Source: Aeromicrobium stalagmiti (lineage in GTDB: Bacteria; Actinomycetota; Actinomycetes; Propionibacteriales; Nocardioidaceae). Taken from it: a stretch of 64,000 nucleotides of DNA. Positions 7,741 through 15,571 of the stretch are shown in pieces; position 1 is the first letter of the stretch; every line of letters begins with the position of its first letter. The DNA is taken from contig NZ_JABSTZ010000002.1 of assembly GCF_013283745.1 (NCBI RefSeq), forward strand, positions 62,001 through 126,000, written 5' to 3'. A model generated the notes under the pieces. It did not search any database. It saw nothing but the letters and a program-made list of their open reading frames with translations, and had not been told where the DNA came from. Position numbers and translations under genes: made by a program.

Positions 7741-9405
7741 GTGACTCCTGACCAGCTCTCCGCCACCATCGTCGAGGCTCTGACGGGCCTCACCGCCGCG
7801 GGCGACATCACCTTGCCGGACGGCGTTCCGTCCGAGGTCGTCGTCGAACGCCCCAAGGTCAAGGACCACGGCGACTACGCGACCAACATCGCGCTGCAGC
7901 TGGGCAAGAAGGCTGGCATGAACCCGCGTGAGTTCGCGCAGCTGCTGGCCGACCGACTGGCCGGTGCCGACGGCATCGCCAGCGCCGAGATCGCGGGCCC
8001 CGGCTTCCTCAACATCCGCGTCGACGCCGGTGCCCAGGGCGCGCTGGCGCCGCAGATCGTCGCGGCCGGTGCGGCGTACGGCACGAGCGACCTCTACGCC
8101 GGTCAGAAGGTCAACCTCGAGTTCGTCAGCGCCAACCCCACGGGACCGATCCACATCGGCGGCGTGCGCTGGGCGGCGGTCGGTGACTCGCTCGGCCGGA
8201 TCCTCACCGCGATCGGTGCCGACGTCACCCGCGAGTACTACTTCAACGACCACGGCGTGCAGATCGACCGCTTCGCGCGGTCCCTGCTGGCCGACGCCCG
8301 CGGCGAGGACGCCCCCGAGGACGGCTACGGCGGCCAGTACATCCACGACATCGCCCAGACCGTCCTGGCGAAGCACCCCGACGCGGCGACGCTGCCCGAC
8401 GCCGAGGCGCTCGAGACGTTCCGTGCCGAGGGCGTCGACCTGATGTTCACCGAGATCAAGCAGAGCCTGCACGACTTCGGGGTCGACTTCGACGTCTACT
8501 TCCACGAGAACGACCTGCACGAGTCGGGCGCCGTCGATCGTGCGATCGCCCGCCTGCGCGAGCTCGGCATGATGTACGAGCAGGACGACGCGACGTGGCT
8601 CAAGACCTCGGAGTTCGGCGACGACAAGGACCGTGTCGTCATCAAGTCCGACGGCCAGCCGGCCTACATCTCCGGCGACCTGGCCTACTACCTCGACAAG
8701 CGCGAGCGGGGCTTCGACCGCTGCCTCATCATGCTGGGCGCCGACCACCACGGCTACGTGTCGCGGATGATGGCGATGTGCGCCGCGTTCGGCGACACCC
8801 CCAAGGTCAACCTCGAGCTGCTCATCGGCCAGCTGGTCAACCTCGTCCGCGACGGGCAGCCGCTGCGCATGAGCAAGCGAGCCGGCACCGTGCTGACGCT
8901 CGAGGACCTCGTCGAGGCGATCGGCGTCGACGCCGCCCGCTACGCGCTGGCCCGCTACTCCACCGACTCCACGATCGACCTCGACCTCGACCTGTGGGCC
9001 AAGCAGACGAGCGACAACCCGGTCTACTACGTCCAGTACGCCCACGCCCGCCTCTCGTCGATCATCCGCAACGCGGTCGACCTGGGCGTCGTGATCGACG
9101 AGGCGACGTTCGACCCGTCCCTGCTGGTGGTCGACCAGGAGGGCGCGCTGCTGCGCTCGCTCGCCGACTACCCGCACGTGGTCGCCCGCGCTGCCGAGCT
9201 GCGCGAGCCGCACCGGGTCGCGCGCTACCTCGAGGACACCGCGGCGGCGTTCCACAAGTTCTACGACGTCGCCCACGTGCTGCCCAAGGGCGACGAGGAG
9301 CCGTCAGACCTGCACCGGGCCCGGCTCATGCTGGTGGCGGCGACGCGCCAGGTCATCGCCAACGGCCTGGGCCTGCTCGGCGTCAGCGCCCCGGAGAGGA
9401 TGTAG
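7741..9405 (+). CDS. argS: Arginine-tRNA ligase
   Basis: This 554-residue class I aminoacyl-tRNA synthetase attaches arginine to tRNA-Arg. The HIGH-type motif is HIGG at residues 138-141, within [11 protein letters not shown]. The KMSKS-equivalent is the MSKRAGT segment. The C-terminal anticodon-binding helical domain contains [15 protein letters not shown]. Length is normal. The GTG start lies 6 nt after TAGTCT (7729-7734), so the gene is probably leaderless and transcribed independently of the upstream structured RNA. lysA follows after 3 nt, as in other actinobacteria. Confidence 0.97.
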   Translation: MTPDQLSATIVEALTGLTAAGDITLPDGVPSEVVVERPKVKDHGDYATNIALQLGKKAGMNPREFAQLLADRLAGADGIASAEIAGPGFLNIRVDAGAQGALAPQIVAAGAAYGTSDLYAGQKVNLEFVSANPTGPIHIGGVRWAAVGDSLGRILTAIGADVTREYYFNDHGVQIDRFARSLLADARGEDAPEDGYGGQYIHDIAQTVLAKHPDAATLPDAEALETFRAEGVDLMFTEIKQSLHDFGVDFDVYFHENDLHESGAVDRAIARLRELGMMYEQDDATWLKTSEFGDDKDRVVIKSDGQPAYISGDLAYYLDKRERGFDRCLIMLGADHHGYVSRMMAMCAAFGDTPKVNLELLIGQLVNLVRDGQPLRMSKRAGTVLTLEDLVEAIGVDAARYALARYSTDSTIDLDLDLWAKQTSDNPVYYVQYAHARLSSIIRNAVDLGVVIDEATFDPSLLVVDQEGALLRSLADYPHVVARAAELREPHRVARYLEDTAAAFHKFYDVAHVLPKGDEEPSDLHRARLMLVAATRQVIANGLGLLGVSAPERM

Positions 9406-9408
9406 TCG

Positions 9409-10803
9409 ATGCGCTCCCACGAGGCCGGTGCCCTGCACGGGCAGGCCGGCGACCGCGGTCCCGCCTGGCTCAAGAACCCCGAGGACCCCAACCAGCTCGT
9501 CGGGCACCTGTGGTCCGACGGCGTGTCGAAGATCGACGGGGTCCTGACCGTCGCCGGCGAGTCGGTCGCCGACCTCGCCGAGCAGTTCGGCACGCCCACG
9601 TACGTCGTCGACGAGGACGACTTCCGGCGTCGTGCGCGTGGCTTCAAGGAGGCGTTCGCCGGGGCCGACGTCTACTACGCGGGCAAGGCGTTCCTGTGCG
9701 TCGCCGCGGCCCGCTGGATCGCCGACGAGGGACTCAACCTCGACGTCTGCACCGGGGGAGAGCTCGCCGTCGCGCTCAAGGCGGAGTTCCCGCCCGCGCG
9801 CATCGGCCTGCACGGCAACAACAAGTCGGTCGCCGAGCTGCGCCGGGCGCTGGAGGTCGGGGTCGGTCGCATCATCATCGACTCCGTCGAGGAGATCGCG
9901 CGCCTGCGTGACCTGACCGCCGAGCTCGGCGTCACCGCGCCGGTCATGATCCGCGTGACCGCCGGCGTCGAGGCCCACACGCACGAGTACATCTCGACCT
10001 CGCACGAGGACCAGAAGTTCGGCTTCTCGATCAGCGGCGGCGACGCCCTCGACGCCGTGCGGCGGGTCATGGCGGAGCCGGGTCTCGACCTGCGGGGCCT
10101 CCACTCGCACATCGGGTCGCAGATCTTCGTGACCGACGGCTTCGAGGTCGCGGCCCGACGGGTGCTGCGCCTGCACGCCGAGGTCGAGAAGGAGCTCGGC
10201 GTCGCGATGCCCGAGTTCGACCTCGGTGGCGGCTTCGGCATCGCCTACACGACCCAGGACGATCCGTCGTCGGCCGCAGACCTGGCCCGCGGCATGCTCA
10301 AGATCGTCGACGACGAGTGTGCCGCGATGGGCATCGCGGTGCCGCACCTGTCGATCGAGCCCGGGCGCGCGATCGCCGGCCCGTCGACGTTCACGCTCTA
10401 CGAGGTCGGCACGACCAAGACCGTGGCGCTCGACGGCGGTGCCGCGCGTCGCTACGTCTCGGTCGACGGCGGCATGAGCGACAACATCCGTCCGGCGCTG
10501 TACGGCGCCGACTACTCCTGCACGCTCGCGTCGCGCACGTCGGAGGCGCCGGCGGTGCTGAGCCGCGTGGTCGGCAAGCACTGCGAGTCAGGCGACATCG
10601 TGGTCAAGGACGAGTTCCTGCCCGGCGACGTGACGGCGGGCGACCTGATCGCGGTGCCCGGCACCGGCGCCTACTGCCGCTCGTTGGCCAGCAACTACAA
10701 CCACGTGCCGCGCGCCGCCGTCGTGGCGGTCCGTGACGGTGAGGCGCGGGTCATCCTGCGGCGCGAGACCGAGGACGACCTCCTCGCGCTCGACATCGGC
10801 TGA
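9409..10803 (+). CDS. lysA: Diaminopimelate decarboxylase
   Basis: This 464-residue PLP enzyme converts meso-diaminopimelate to lysine, the last step of lysine synthesis. The PLP lysine is K93 in YYAGKAF. The glycine-rich phosphate-binding segment is FDLGGGFGIAY, and the active-site Cys is in GKHCESGD. The first 30-40 residues form an N-terminal extension typical of actinobacterial LysA. It is co-transcribed with argS (3-nt gap). Confidence 0.96.
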   Translation: MRSHEAGALHGQAGDRGPAWLKNPEDPNQLVGHLWSDGVSKIDGVLTVAGESVADLAEQFGTPTYVVDEDDFRRRARGFKEAFAGADVYYAGKAFLCVAAARWIADEGLNLDVCTGGELAVALKAEFPPARIGLHGNNKSVAELRRALEVGVGRIIIDSVEEIARLRDLTAELGVTAPVMIRVTAGVEAHTHEYISTSHEDQKFGFSISGGDALDAVRRVMAEPGLDLRGLHSHIGSQIFVTDGFEVAARRVLRLHAEVEKELGVAMPEFDLGGGFGIAYTTQDDPSSAADLARGMLKIVDDECAAMGIAVPHLSIEPGRAIAGPSTFTLYEVGTTKTVALDGGAARRYVSVDGGMSDNIRPALYGADYSCTLASRTSEAPAVLSRVVGKHCESGDIVVKDEFLPGDVTAGDLIAVPGTGAYCRSLASNYNHVPRAAVVAVRDGEARVILRRETEDDLLALDIG

Positions 10804-10808
10804 GGGTC

Positions 10809-10892
10809 GTGACCCACCGTCAGGTGGCTCGGTTCGCGGTGATGGTGGTCGTCGCGACGACGATCAACCTGGCGACCAGCTTGGCGGGCTGA
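10809..10892 (+). CDS. Possible 27-residue hydrophobic small protein
   Basis: Five nt after lysA, a GTG opens a 27-codon frame that would encode one hydrophobic helix (FAVMVVVATTINLA) after a short basic N-terminus. GAGGG overlaps the lysA stop codon as a possible ribosome binding site. It may be a genuine membrane mini-protein translated by coupling, or chance. No homologue is recognised. Confidence 0.25.
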   Translation: MTHRQVARFAVMVVVATTINLATSLAG

Positions 10893-10972
10893 GCCGCCCG
10901 GTGACCGTGTCGGTCGTGGCGAGCGCGCGAAGTTCAGGGATTTCCCCACCTGTGCGGTCGGTGTGCGCCGCC

Positions 10973-10996
10973 TAGATTCGGCGGTGTCCCTTCCGG
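10973..10996 (+). promoter_or_regulatory. Candidate -10 box and 5'-UTR hairpin ahead of the acidic membrane protein
   Basis: TAGATT at 10973-10978 is a plausible -10 hexamer, centred in a CCGCC/GGCGG dyad. A TCCC-TTCC-GGGA mini-hairpin (10985-10996) follows in the short leader before the AAGGAGA ribosome binding site. A convincing -35 is not visible. Confidence 0.35.
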
Positions 10997-11015
10997 GACG
11001 CCGAAGGAGACTCCC

Positions 11016-11513
11016 ATGTCCGCGTACGACCTCGACCCCACGCAGGAGATCGAGCCCGATCCCGGTCGGCGCCCGCCCCGAACGAGACTGCTGGTCGTGG
11101 TCGCGCTGGCCGTCGTGGCCGTCGTGGCGGCCGCGGTCTTCTTCCTGACCTCGGGCGGCGCCGATGCCGAGGACGACGTCTCGGACGACCCGACGTCGTC
11201 CGCGACGGCCGATCCGAGCGAGGACCCGGCATCGGACGAGCAGGACCAGGGAGGCGCGGGAGCCGCGACGCCGGCGCCGGGCGATGCCCCGCTGGAGGAC
11301 CTCGGGCCGGACGGCGGCCCGGGGGAGGAGGCCGACGACGGCCAGGGCGCCGGCGGCGGGACGGTGCAGGTCGACCCCGACGACCTGGCGCCCGAACCGG
11401 TCGACCCCGACGTCGTGCAGCCTGATCCCGTCGACCCCGACCAGTTCCAGCCCCAGCCGACGCTCAAGCCGGTCAAGCCGCCGACCAAGCTGCCGCCCAC
11501 CTTCAAGCCGTAG
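11016..11513 (+). CDS. Acidic, Pro-rich single-pass membrane protein of unknown function
   Basis: This 165-residue protein has a short cytoplasmic N-terminus (MSAYDLDPTQEIEP) and one transmembrane helix at about residues 26-45 (LLVVVALAVVAVVAAAVFFL). The long extracytoplasmic tail is rich in Asp, Glu, Gly and Pro and ends in DPDQFQPQPTLKPVKPP-type repeats. An AAGGAGA ribosome binding site precedes the ATG. No catalytic domain is visible. The low-complexity tail suggests a cell-wall spacer, and this is inference only. Confidence 0.75.
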   Translation: MSAYDLDPTQEIEPDPGRRPPRTRLLVVVALAVVAVVAAAVFFLTSGGADAEDDVSDDPTSSATADPSEDPASDEQDQGGAGAATPAPGDAPLEDLGPDGGPGEEADDGQGAGGGTVQVDPDDLAPEPVDPDVVQPDPVDPDQFQPQPTLKPVKPPTKLPPTFKP

Positions 11514-11525
11514 TGCTGGCGGCCC

Positions 11526-11972
11526 TCACCGGCGCTGGAGCCGTCGGGGGCCGGAGCCGCCGGTCCCGAGCACGTCGTCGGTGTTGTAGAGGGCGCAGCT
11601 CTTCAGCGACAGGCACCCGCACCCGATGCACCCGTCGAGGTCGTCCCGCAGGCGTTGCAGGTGGTCGATGCGGGCGTCCAGGTCGCTGCGCCACCCCCGC
11701 GAGAGCCTGGACCAGTCGGCCTTGGTCGGCACCCGGTCGTCCGGCAGGGTCGACAAAGCCTCCCGGATGACCGCCAGCGAGATGCCGAGGCCCTGGGACA
11801 CCCGGACGAACGCGATCCGGCGCAGTACGTCGCGGTGGTAGCGGCGTTGGTTGCCGGCCGTGCGACGAGACGTGATCAGGCCTTCACGCTCGTAGAAGTG
11901 CAGCGCCGAGACCGCGACGCCTGAGCGGTGAGCGACCTCGCCCGGGGTGAGGTCGGGATGCTTCGTCGCCAT
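11526..11972 (-). CDS. soxR: Redox-sensitive transcriptional regulator SoxR
   Basis: This 148-residue MerR-family regulator uses a [2Fe-2S] cluster to sense redox-cycling compounds. The winged helix opens LTPGEVAHRSGVAVSALHFYE. A dimerisation helix follows, then the cluster motif CIGCGCLSLKSC with Cys115, 118, 120 and 126. This is the same spacing as the E. coli protein. The ATG at 11972 was chosen because it aligns with known SoxR N-termini and leaves a SoxR-type dyad immediately upstream; an in-frame ATG at 11984 would lie inside that dyad. It is transcribed in the same direction as azlC-azlD. Its likely target is the divergent quinone oxidoreductase/MFS operon. Confidence 0.93.
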   Translation of the reverse strand: MATKHPDLTPGEVAHRSGVAVSALHFYEREGLITSRRTAGNQRRYHRDVLRRIAFVRVSQGLGISLAVIREALSTLPDDRVPTKADWSRLSRGWRSDLDARIDHLQRLRDDLDGCIGCGCLSLKSCALYNTDDVLGTGGSGPRRLQRR

Positions 11973-11994
11973 GACCTCAACCATAGATGAGGTC
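11973..11994 (-). promoter_or_regulatory. SoxR-like operator next to soxR
   Basis: Seven-base perfect arms GACCTCA (11973-11979) and TGAGGTC (11988-11994) flank an 8-nt centre. The core CCTCA-N8-TGAGG has the 18-bp length and outer bases of the SoxR consensus. It lies between the azlD stop codon and the chosen soxR start, where a bound regulator would be expected to autoregulate. The -35/-10 elements around it are poor. Confidence 0.55.
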
Positions 11995-12306
11995 TCAGGT
12001 CAGTGCCCGCAGCAGCGCTGTGACACCGACGGCTGCGGCGACGGCGAGGACGAGCGGTCCGCGACGCACGAGGATGACGCCACCGACTGCCACGCCGACG
12101 GTGTGGGCGCCGACGTGCCACTCGTCCCGCACGGCGAACGTGCTGGTCAGCACCAGGGCCGCCAGCAAGGCAGGTGCCATGAGGGTGATCACTCCCGTCA
12201 TCCGCGCCGGGATCTCGCGTCCGCCCAGCGCCACCGGCCCGACGCCCTTGATCACGGCGGTGACGACGGCGCAGCCGGCGATCGTCCACCAGATGGTGGC
12301 CGTCAT
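11995..12306 (-). CDS. azlD: AzlD-like branched-chain amino acid exporter small subunit
   Basis: This 103-residue membrane protein has about four hydrophobic segments (TIWWTIAGCAVVTAVIKG; ITLMAPALLAALVL; VGVAVGGVILV; LVLAVAAAVGVTALL). Size and sequence fit the AzlD small subunit of the AzlCD branched-chain amino acid exporter. Its ATG overlaps the azlC stop codon (ATGA), showing translational coupling. Confidence 0.85.
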   Translation of the reverse strand: MTATIWWTIAGCAVVTAVIKGVGPVALGGREIPARMTGVITLMAPALLAALVLTSTFAVRDEWHVGAHTVGVAVGGVILVRRGPLVLAVAAAVGVTALLRALT

Positions 12307-13004
12307 GCTGCCTCCTCCGGACGGCGGCGCAGGCCCCACAGGGCCACGAGGCTCGCGGCGAGCACGGGGACGCCCGCCGGGGCGACCTGCACGAGCGCCA
12401 GCGCCACGAGCCCGCCGGCGACGGCGACGGCGAGGGTCGTGCGGTCCTTGACCTCGGCGATGACCAGGGCGAGGAAGAACGTCGGATAGATGGCGTCGAG
12501 GCCCAGCCGGGAGGTGTCGCCGAACACGTCGCCGCCGAGCGCCCCGAGCAGGCCGCCGGCGACCCAGCTGACGTACTGCGGCGCCGTGGAGCCGAACAGG
12601 AACCATCGGTCGAACGTGCCGTCGCCGCGGTTGGCCATCGCCCACGACGCGTCGACGATGGCCTGGCCCTGCGCGGCCCGCCAGGGCGCCCGTCCGGGCA
12701 TCGACGGCCCGATCGCGATGCCCATGGGCAGGAAGCGGGAGTTCATCAGCGCCGCGGCAGCGACGGCTGCCCCTGCGGTGCCGCCCGACGCGAGGATCGT
12801 GACTGCGGCGAACTGGGCCGAGCCGGCGAAGACGATCGCCGACATGACGACGACGGCGACGGCCGAGAAGCCGGCGTCGCGGGCGAAGATGCCGAACGAC
12901 ATCGAGAGCAGGAAGCCCACGGCGGCGTAGGGGAGTGCCGCCCGGAACCCGGCCCGGAGGGAGGCGGTCCGATCGGGACCGGTCGGGTCGGGGTGGCGGG
13001 GCAC
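12303..13004 (-). CDS. azlC: AzlC-like branched-chain amino acid exporter large subunit
   Basis: This 233-residue polytopic membrane protein of the AzlC family is the partner of AzlD in exporting branched-chain amino acids. Typical stretches are FRAALPYAAVGFLLSMSFGIFA, IVFAGSAQFAAVTIL and LMNSRFLPMGIAI. The GTG at 13004 was chosen because GAGGGTGG precedes it at good spacing and the upstream in-frame extension is Arg/Pro-rich and unlike the family. The intergenic region to the divergent oxidoreductase holds a SoxR box whose asymmetry favours the plus-strand gene. Confidence 0.87.
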   Translation of the reverse strand: MPRHPDPTGPDRTASLRAGFRAALPYAAVGFLLSMSFGIFARDAGFSAVAVVVMSAIVFAGSAQFAAVTILASGGTAGAAVAAAALMNSRFLPMGIAIGPSMPGRAPWRAAQGQAIVDASWAMANRGDGTFDRWFLFGSTAPQYVSWVAGGLLGALGGDVFGDTSRLGLDAIYPTFFLALVIAEVKDRTTLAVAVAGGLVALALVQVAPAGVPVLAASLVALWGLRRRPEEAA

Positions 13005-13060
13005 TGATCCACCCTCGCACCTGGGGGCGGCGGCGTCGAAGCGACCTCCGTCACGCCGAC

Positions 13061-13091
13061 TTGACCTGAACATGACTTGAGGTTGTGGAGT
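13061..13091 (+). promoter_or_regulatory. SoxR-activated-type promoter of the oxidoreductase/MFS operon
   Basis: TTGACC (13061-13066) and TGGAGT (13086-13091) are separated by 19 nt, the overlong spacer typical of MerR-family targets. The spacer holds the dyad CCTGAACATGACTTGAGG (13065-13082), which differs from the SoxR consensus CCTCAAG-N4-CTTGAGG mainly at the centre. The geometry superimposes base for base on E. coli soxS. SoxR is encoded 1.1 kb away on the other strand. Confidence 0.75.
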
Positions 13092-13120
13092 GGTCCCTAC
13101 ATCGACCACGAAGGAGAACC

Positions 13121-14089
13121 ATGCACGCGATCAGGCAGCACGAGCTCGGCGGACCGGAGGTCCTGCGTCACGAGGAGCTGGACGACCTGGAGGCGGGTGA
13201 GGGTCAGGTGCGGCTGGCCGTCCAGGCGGTCGGCGTCCACCTCGTCGACACGTTCATCCGCAGGGGTGAGTTCTTCGTCCTGGCCGACCTGCCGACCGTG
13301 CCGGGTCGGGAGGTCGCCGGAGTCGTCGACGCCGTGGGTGCCGGCGTCGACGACGCCTGGCTGGGCCGACGCGTCGTGACGCACCTGGGTCTGACCGGCG
13401 GCGGGTACGCCTCGCAGGCCGTTGCGCCCTGGACCCGCCTTCACCGGGTGCCCGACCCGATGCCGCTCGACACGGCTGTCGCGGCGATCGGCACCGGCCG
13501 CACCGCCGTCGGGGTGCTCGACCACGTCGGCCTCGGTGCTGACGACGTGGTCGTCGTGACGGCGGCGTCGGGCGGTCTCGGAGCCATGCTGGTGCGCGCG
13601 GGACTGCACGCCGGCGCCACCGTCGTCGGGCTGGCCGGTGGACCCGACAAGCTCGAGGTGGTCCGCGCGCTGGGCGTCGACGTCGTCGTGGACTACCGGC
13701 AGGACGGGTGGGACGACCAGGTGCGCCGAGCGCTGGGCGCCACGGGGGCGACCGTGGTCCTGGACGGCGTCGGCGGTCGCACGTCGTTGCTGGCGTACGA
13801 CCTGCTCGCGCCGGGCGGGACCCTGGTCAACTACACGGCCGCCGACCCGGGCGACTACGGCGATCCGGACCGCTCGATGGCCTCACCGCTGGGACCCGAC
13901 TGGATGGACGGACGCCCGGGTGGACTGCGTGCGGCCGAGGAGGAAGCACTGGCCCGCGCGGCTGACGGCAGTCGCGTCCCGCTCGTGGGCTCCCGGTTCG
14001 CCCTGTCCGACGCGGCCGACGCCCACCGCGCCCTGGAGGCGCGTCAGACGCACGGCAAGGTCGTCCTGATCCCCGACACGTTCCTGTGA
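13121..14089 (+). CDS. Zinc-independent MDR-family quinone oxidoreductase
   Basis: This 322-residue protein of the medium-chain dehydrogenase/reductase superfamily is of the NADPH:quinone reductase type. It has a GroES-like N-terminal domain (VDTFIRRGEFFVLADLPTVPGREVAGVV). The Rossmann domain contains VTAASGGLGAMLVRAGLHAGATVVGL. No zinc ligands are apparent. The ATG at 13121 follows AAGGAGAA. The gene lies behind a SoxR-type promoter, and Streptomyces SoxR regulons include such oxidoreductases, so detoxification of redox-cycling quinones is the likely job. Its stop codon overlaps the next start (GTGA). Confidence 0.9.
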   Translation: MHAIRQHELGGPEVLRHEELDDLEAGEGQVRLAVQAVGVHLVDTFIRRGEFFVLADLPTVPGREVAGVVDAVGAGVDDAWLGRRVVTHLGLTGGGYASQAVAPWTRLHRVPDPMPLDTAVAAIGTGRTAVGVLDHVGLGADDVVVVTAASGGLGAMLVRAGLHAGATVVGLAGGPDKLEVVRALGVDVVVDYRQDGWDDQVRRALGATGATVVLDGVGGRTSLLAYDLLAPGGTLVNYTAADPGDYGDPDRSMASPLGPDWMDGRPGGLRAAEEEALARAADGSRVPLVGSRFALSDAADAHRALEARQTHGKVVLIPDTFL

Positions 14090-15450
14090 CCGCCGTCGTC
14101 CCGGGCGCCGAGCGGTTGTGGACCGGCCCGCACGGGCGGGTCGTGATCGGCATCTTCTCGCTGGCGTTCCTCGTCGCGTTCGAGTCGCTGGCCGTCGCCA
14201 CCGTCATGCCTCTCGTCGCCGACGAGCTCGACGGACTCGGCCTGTACGCGTTGTCGTTCGCAGCGCCGATCGCTGTCGGCATCGTCTCGATGACGCTGGC
14301 CGGACCGCTCATGGATCGCGGCGGGCCGGGACGAGGGCTGCGCGCCGGTGTCGCGGTGTTCGTGGTCGGCCTGCTGGTGGCGGGCCTGGCGCCGAGCATG
14401 CTCGTCTTCCTGGTCGGTCGCGCCGTGCAAGGTCTCGGCATGGGCTTCGTGGGGGTCGGCCTGTACGTCGTGATCGGTCAGACCTTCCGCGAGGACATGC
14501 GGGCCCGGGTGTTCACGGTCATGACGAGTGCGTGGGTGCTGCCGGCGCTGGTCGGGCCGTTCGTCGCCGGATCGATCGCCGATCTCGTGGGCTGGCGCTG
14601 GGTCTTCCTCGGAGTCCCTGTCGTCGCCGTGGCGTCGCTGGCCCTCGTCCGGGCGGCCCTCGACGCGATCGAGGGCGATCGGGCCGTGGAGGTCGACCGC
14701 CGCCGGGTGGGGTGGGCCGTCGTGGTCGCGGGCGGGGTGCTGGGCGTCAGCCTGGCCGGTCAGCGTGACGTCCCGTGGTGGCCGCTCGTGCTCGTGGGGT
14801 CGCTCGGGGCCGCCGTGGTGTTCGCGACCCGCCTCCTGCCCGCAGGCACGTGGCAGGGGCGACGTGGCCTTCCCAGCGTCGTCGCGACACGAAGCCTGCT
14901 GAGTGCGGGATTCTTCGGTGCCGAGACCTATGTCCCGCTGTCCCTCGTCGAGCACCGGGGGATGAGTGTGGCCCACGCGGGTCTGCTCCTGACCGGTGCG
15001 GCCGTGCTGTGGTTTGCCGGGTCGTGGCCCGCGGCCCACGTGGCCGCGTTGTCGTCCAAGCCGCTGCGGGTCCGCCTGGGATCGGTGTGCGTGCTGATCG
15101 GCATCGGCGCAGGATTCCTGACGTTGCTCGAGCCCGTGCCGATCGCGGTCGTCGCCGGTGTCTGGGCCGTCGGAGGCTTCGGGATGGGGATGGCGGCATC
15201 GACGCTCGGCGTCCTGCTGCTCGACCACTCCGAGCCCGGGGAGCAGGGCGCCAACAGTGCCGGCATGCAGACGAGCGACGCGGTCTCGCAGTCGCTCGTG
15301 CTCGCGCTCGGCAGCGTCGTGTTCGCCGTGACGCTGACGGTCGACGAGATGCTCGCGTACGTGCTGGTGCTCGCGATCGCGGCCGCCGTCGGCGCGGCGG
15401 CGGTCGCGATGTCGCTCCGGGTCGTCCCCCGTGTGCGGCCGGACCGGTGA
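14086..15450 (+). CDS. MFS multidrug exporter
   Basis: This 454-residue major facilitator superfamily transporter has about 12-14 hydrophobic segments. Between TM2 and TM3 lies the motif GPLMDRGGPGRG (the loop A-type motif), followed by VGRAVQGLGMGFVGVGLYVVIG. The second half shows GGFGMGMAASTLGVLLLDHSEPGEQG. The GTG start overlaps the oxidoreductase stop codon, so it shares the SoxR-type promoter. Export of redox-active antibiotics or pigments is the natural inference. The substrate is unknown. Confidence 0.88.
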   Translation: MTAVVPGAERLWTGPHGRVVIGIFSLAFLVAFESLAVATVMPLVADELDGLGLYALSFAAPIAVGIVSMTLAGPLMDRGGPGRGLRAGVAVFVVGLLVAGLAPSMLVFLVGRAVQGLGMGFVGVGLYVVIGQTFREDMRARVFTVMTSAWVLPALVGPFVAGSIADLVGWRWVFLGVPVVAVASLALVRAALDAIEGDRAVEVDRRRVGWAVVVAGGVLGVSLAGQRDVPWWPLVLVGSLGAAVVFATRLLPAGTWQGRRGLPSVVATRSLLSAGFFGAETYVPLSLVEHRGMSVAHAGLLLTGAAVLWFAGSWPAAHVAALSSKPLRVRLGSVCVLIGIGAGFLTLLEPVPIAVVAGVWAVGGFGMGMAASTLGVLLLDHSEPGEQGANSAGMQTSDAVSQSLVLALGSVVFAVTLTVDEMLAYVLVLAIAAAVGAAAVAMSLRVVPRVRPDR

Positions 15451-15571
15451 GGACGGGGAGAGGTCGCCCCGGCGACATCGGGCCCTGGTCTCCCGTCGTG
15501 GCGGCGTGCGCGGTCTGTCCACCGGGAAGGGGAGTGGCCCGGACGATCGCGTCCGCCGATACCCTTGTGCG

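Noticed and set aside
6985-9276. A 763-codon minus-strand frame opposite argS
   Set aside because: It overlaps argS, the structured RNA and the response regulator; the composition is that of an antisense shadow.
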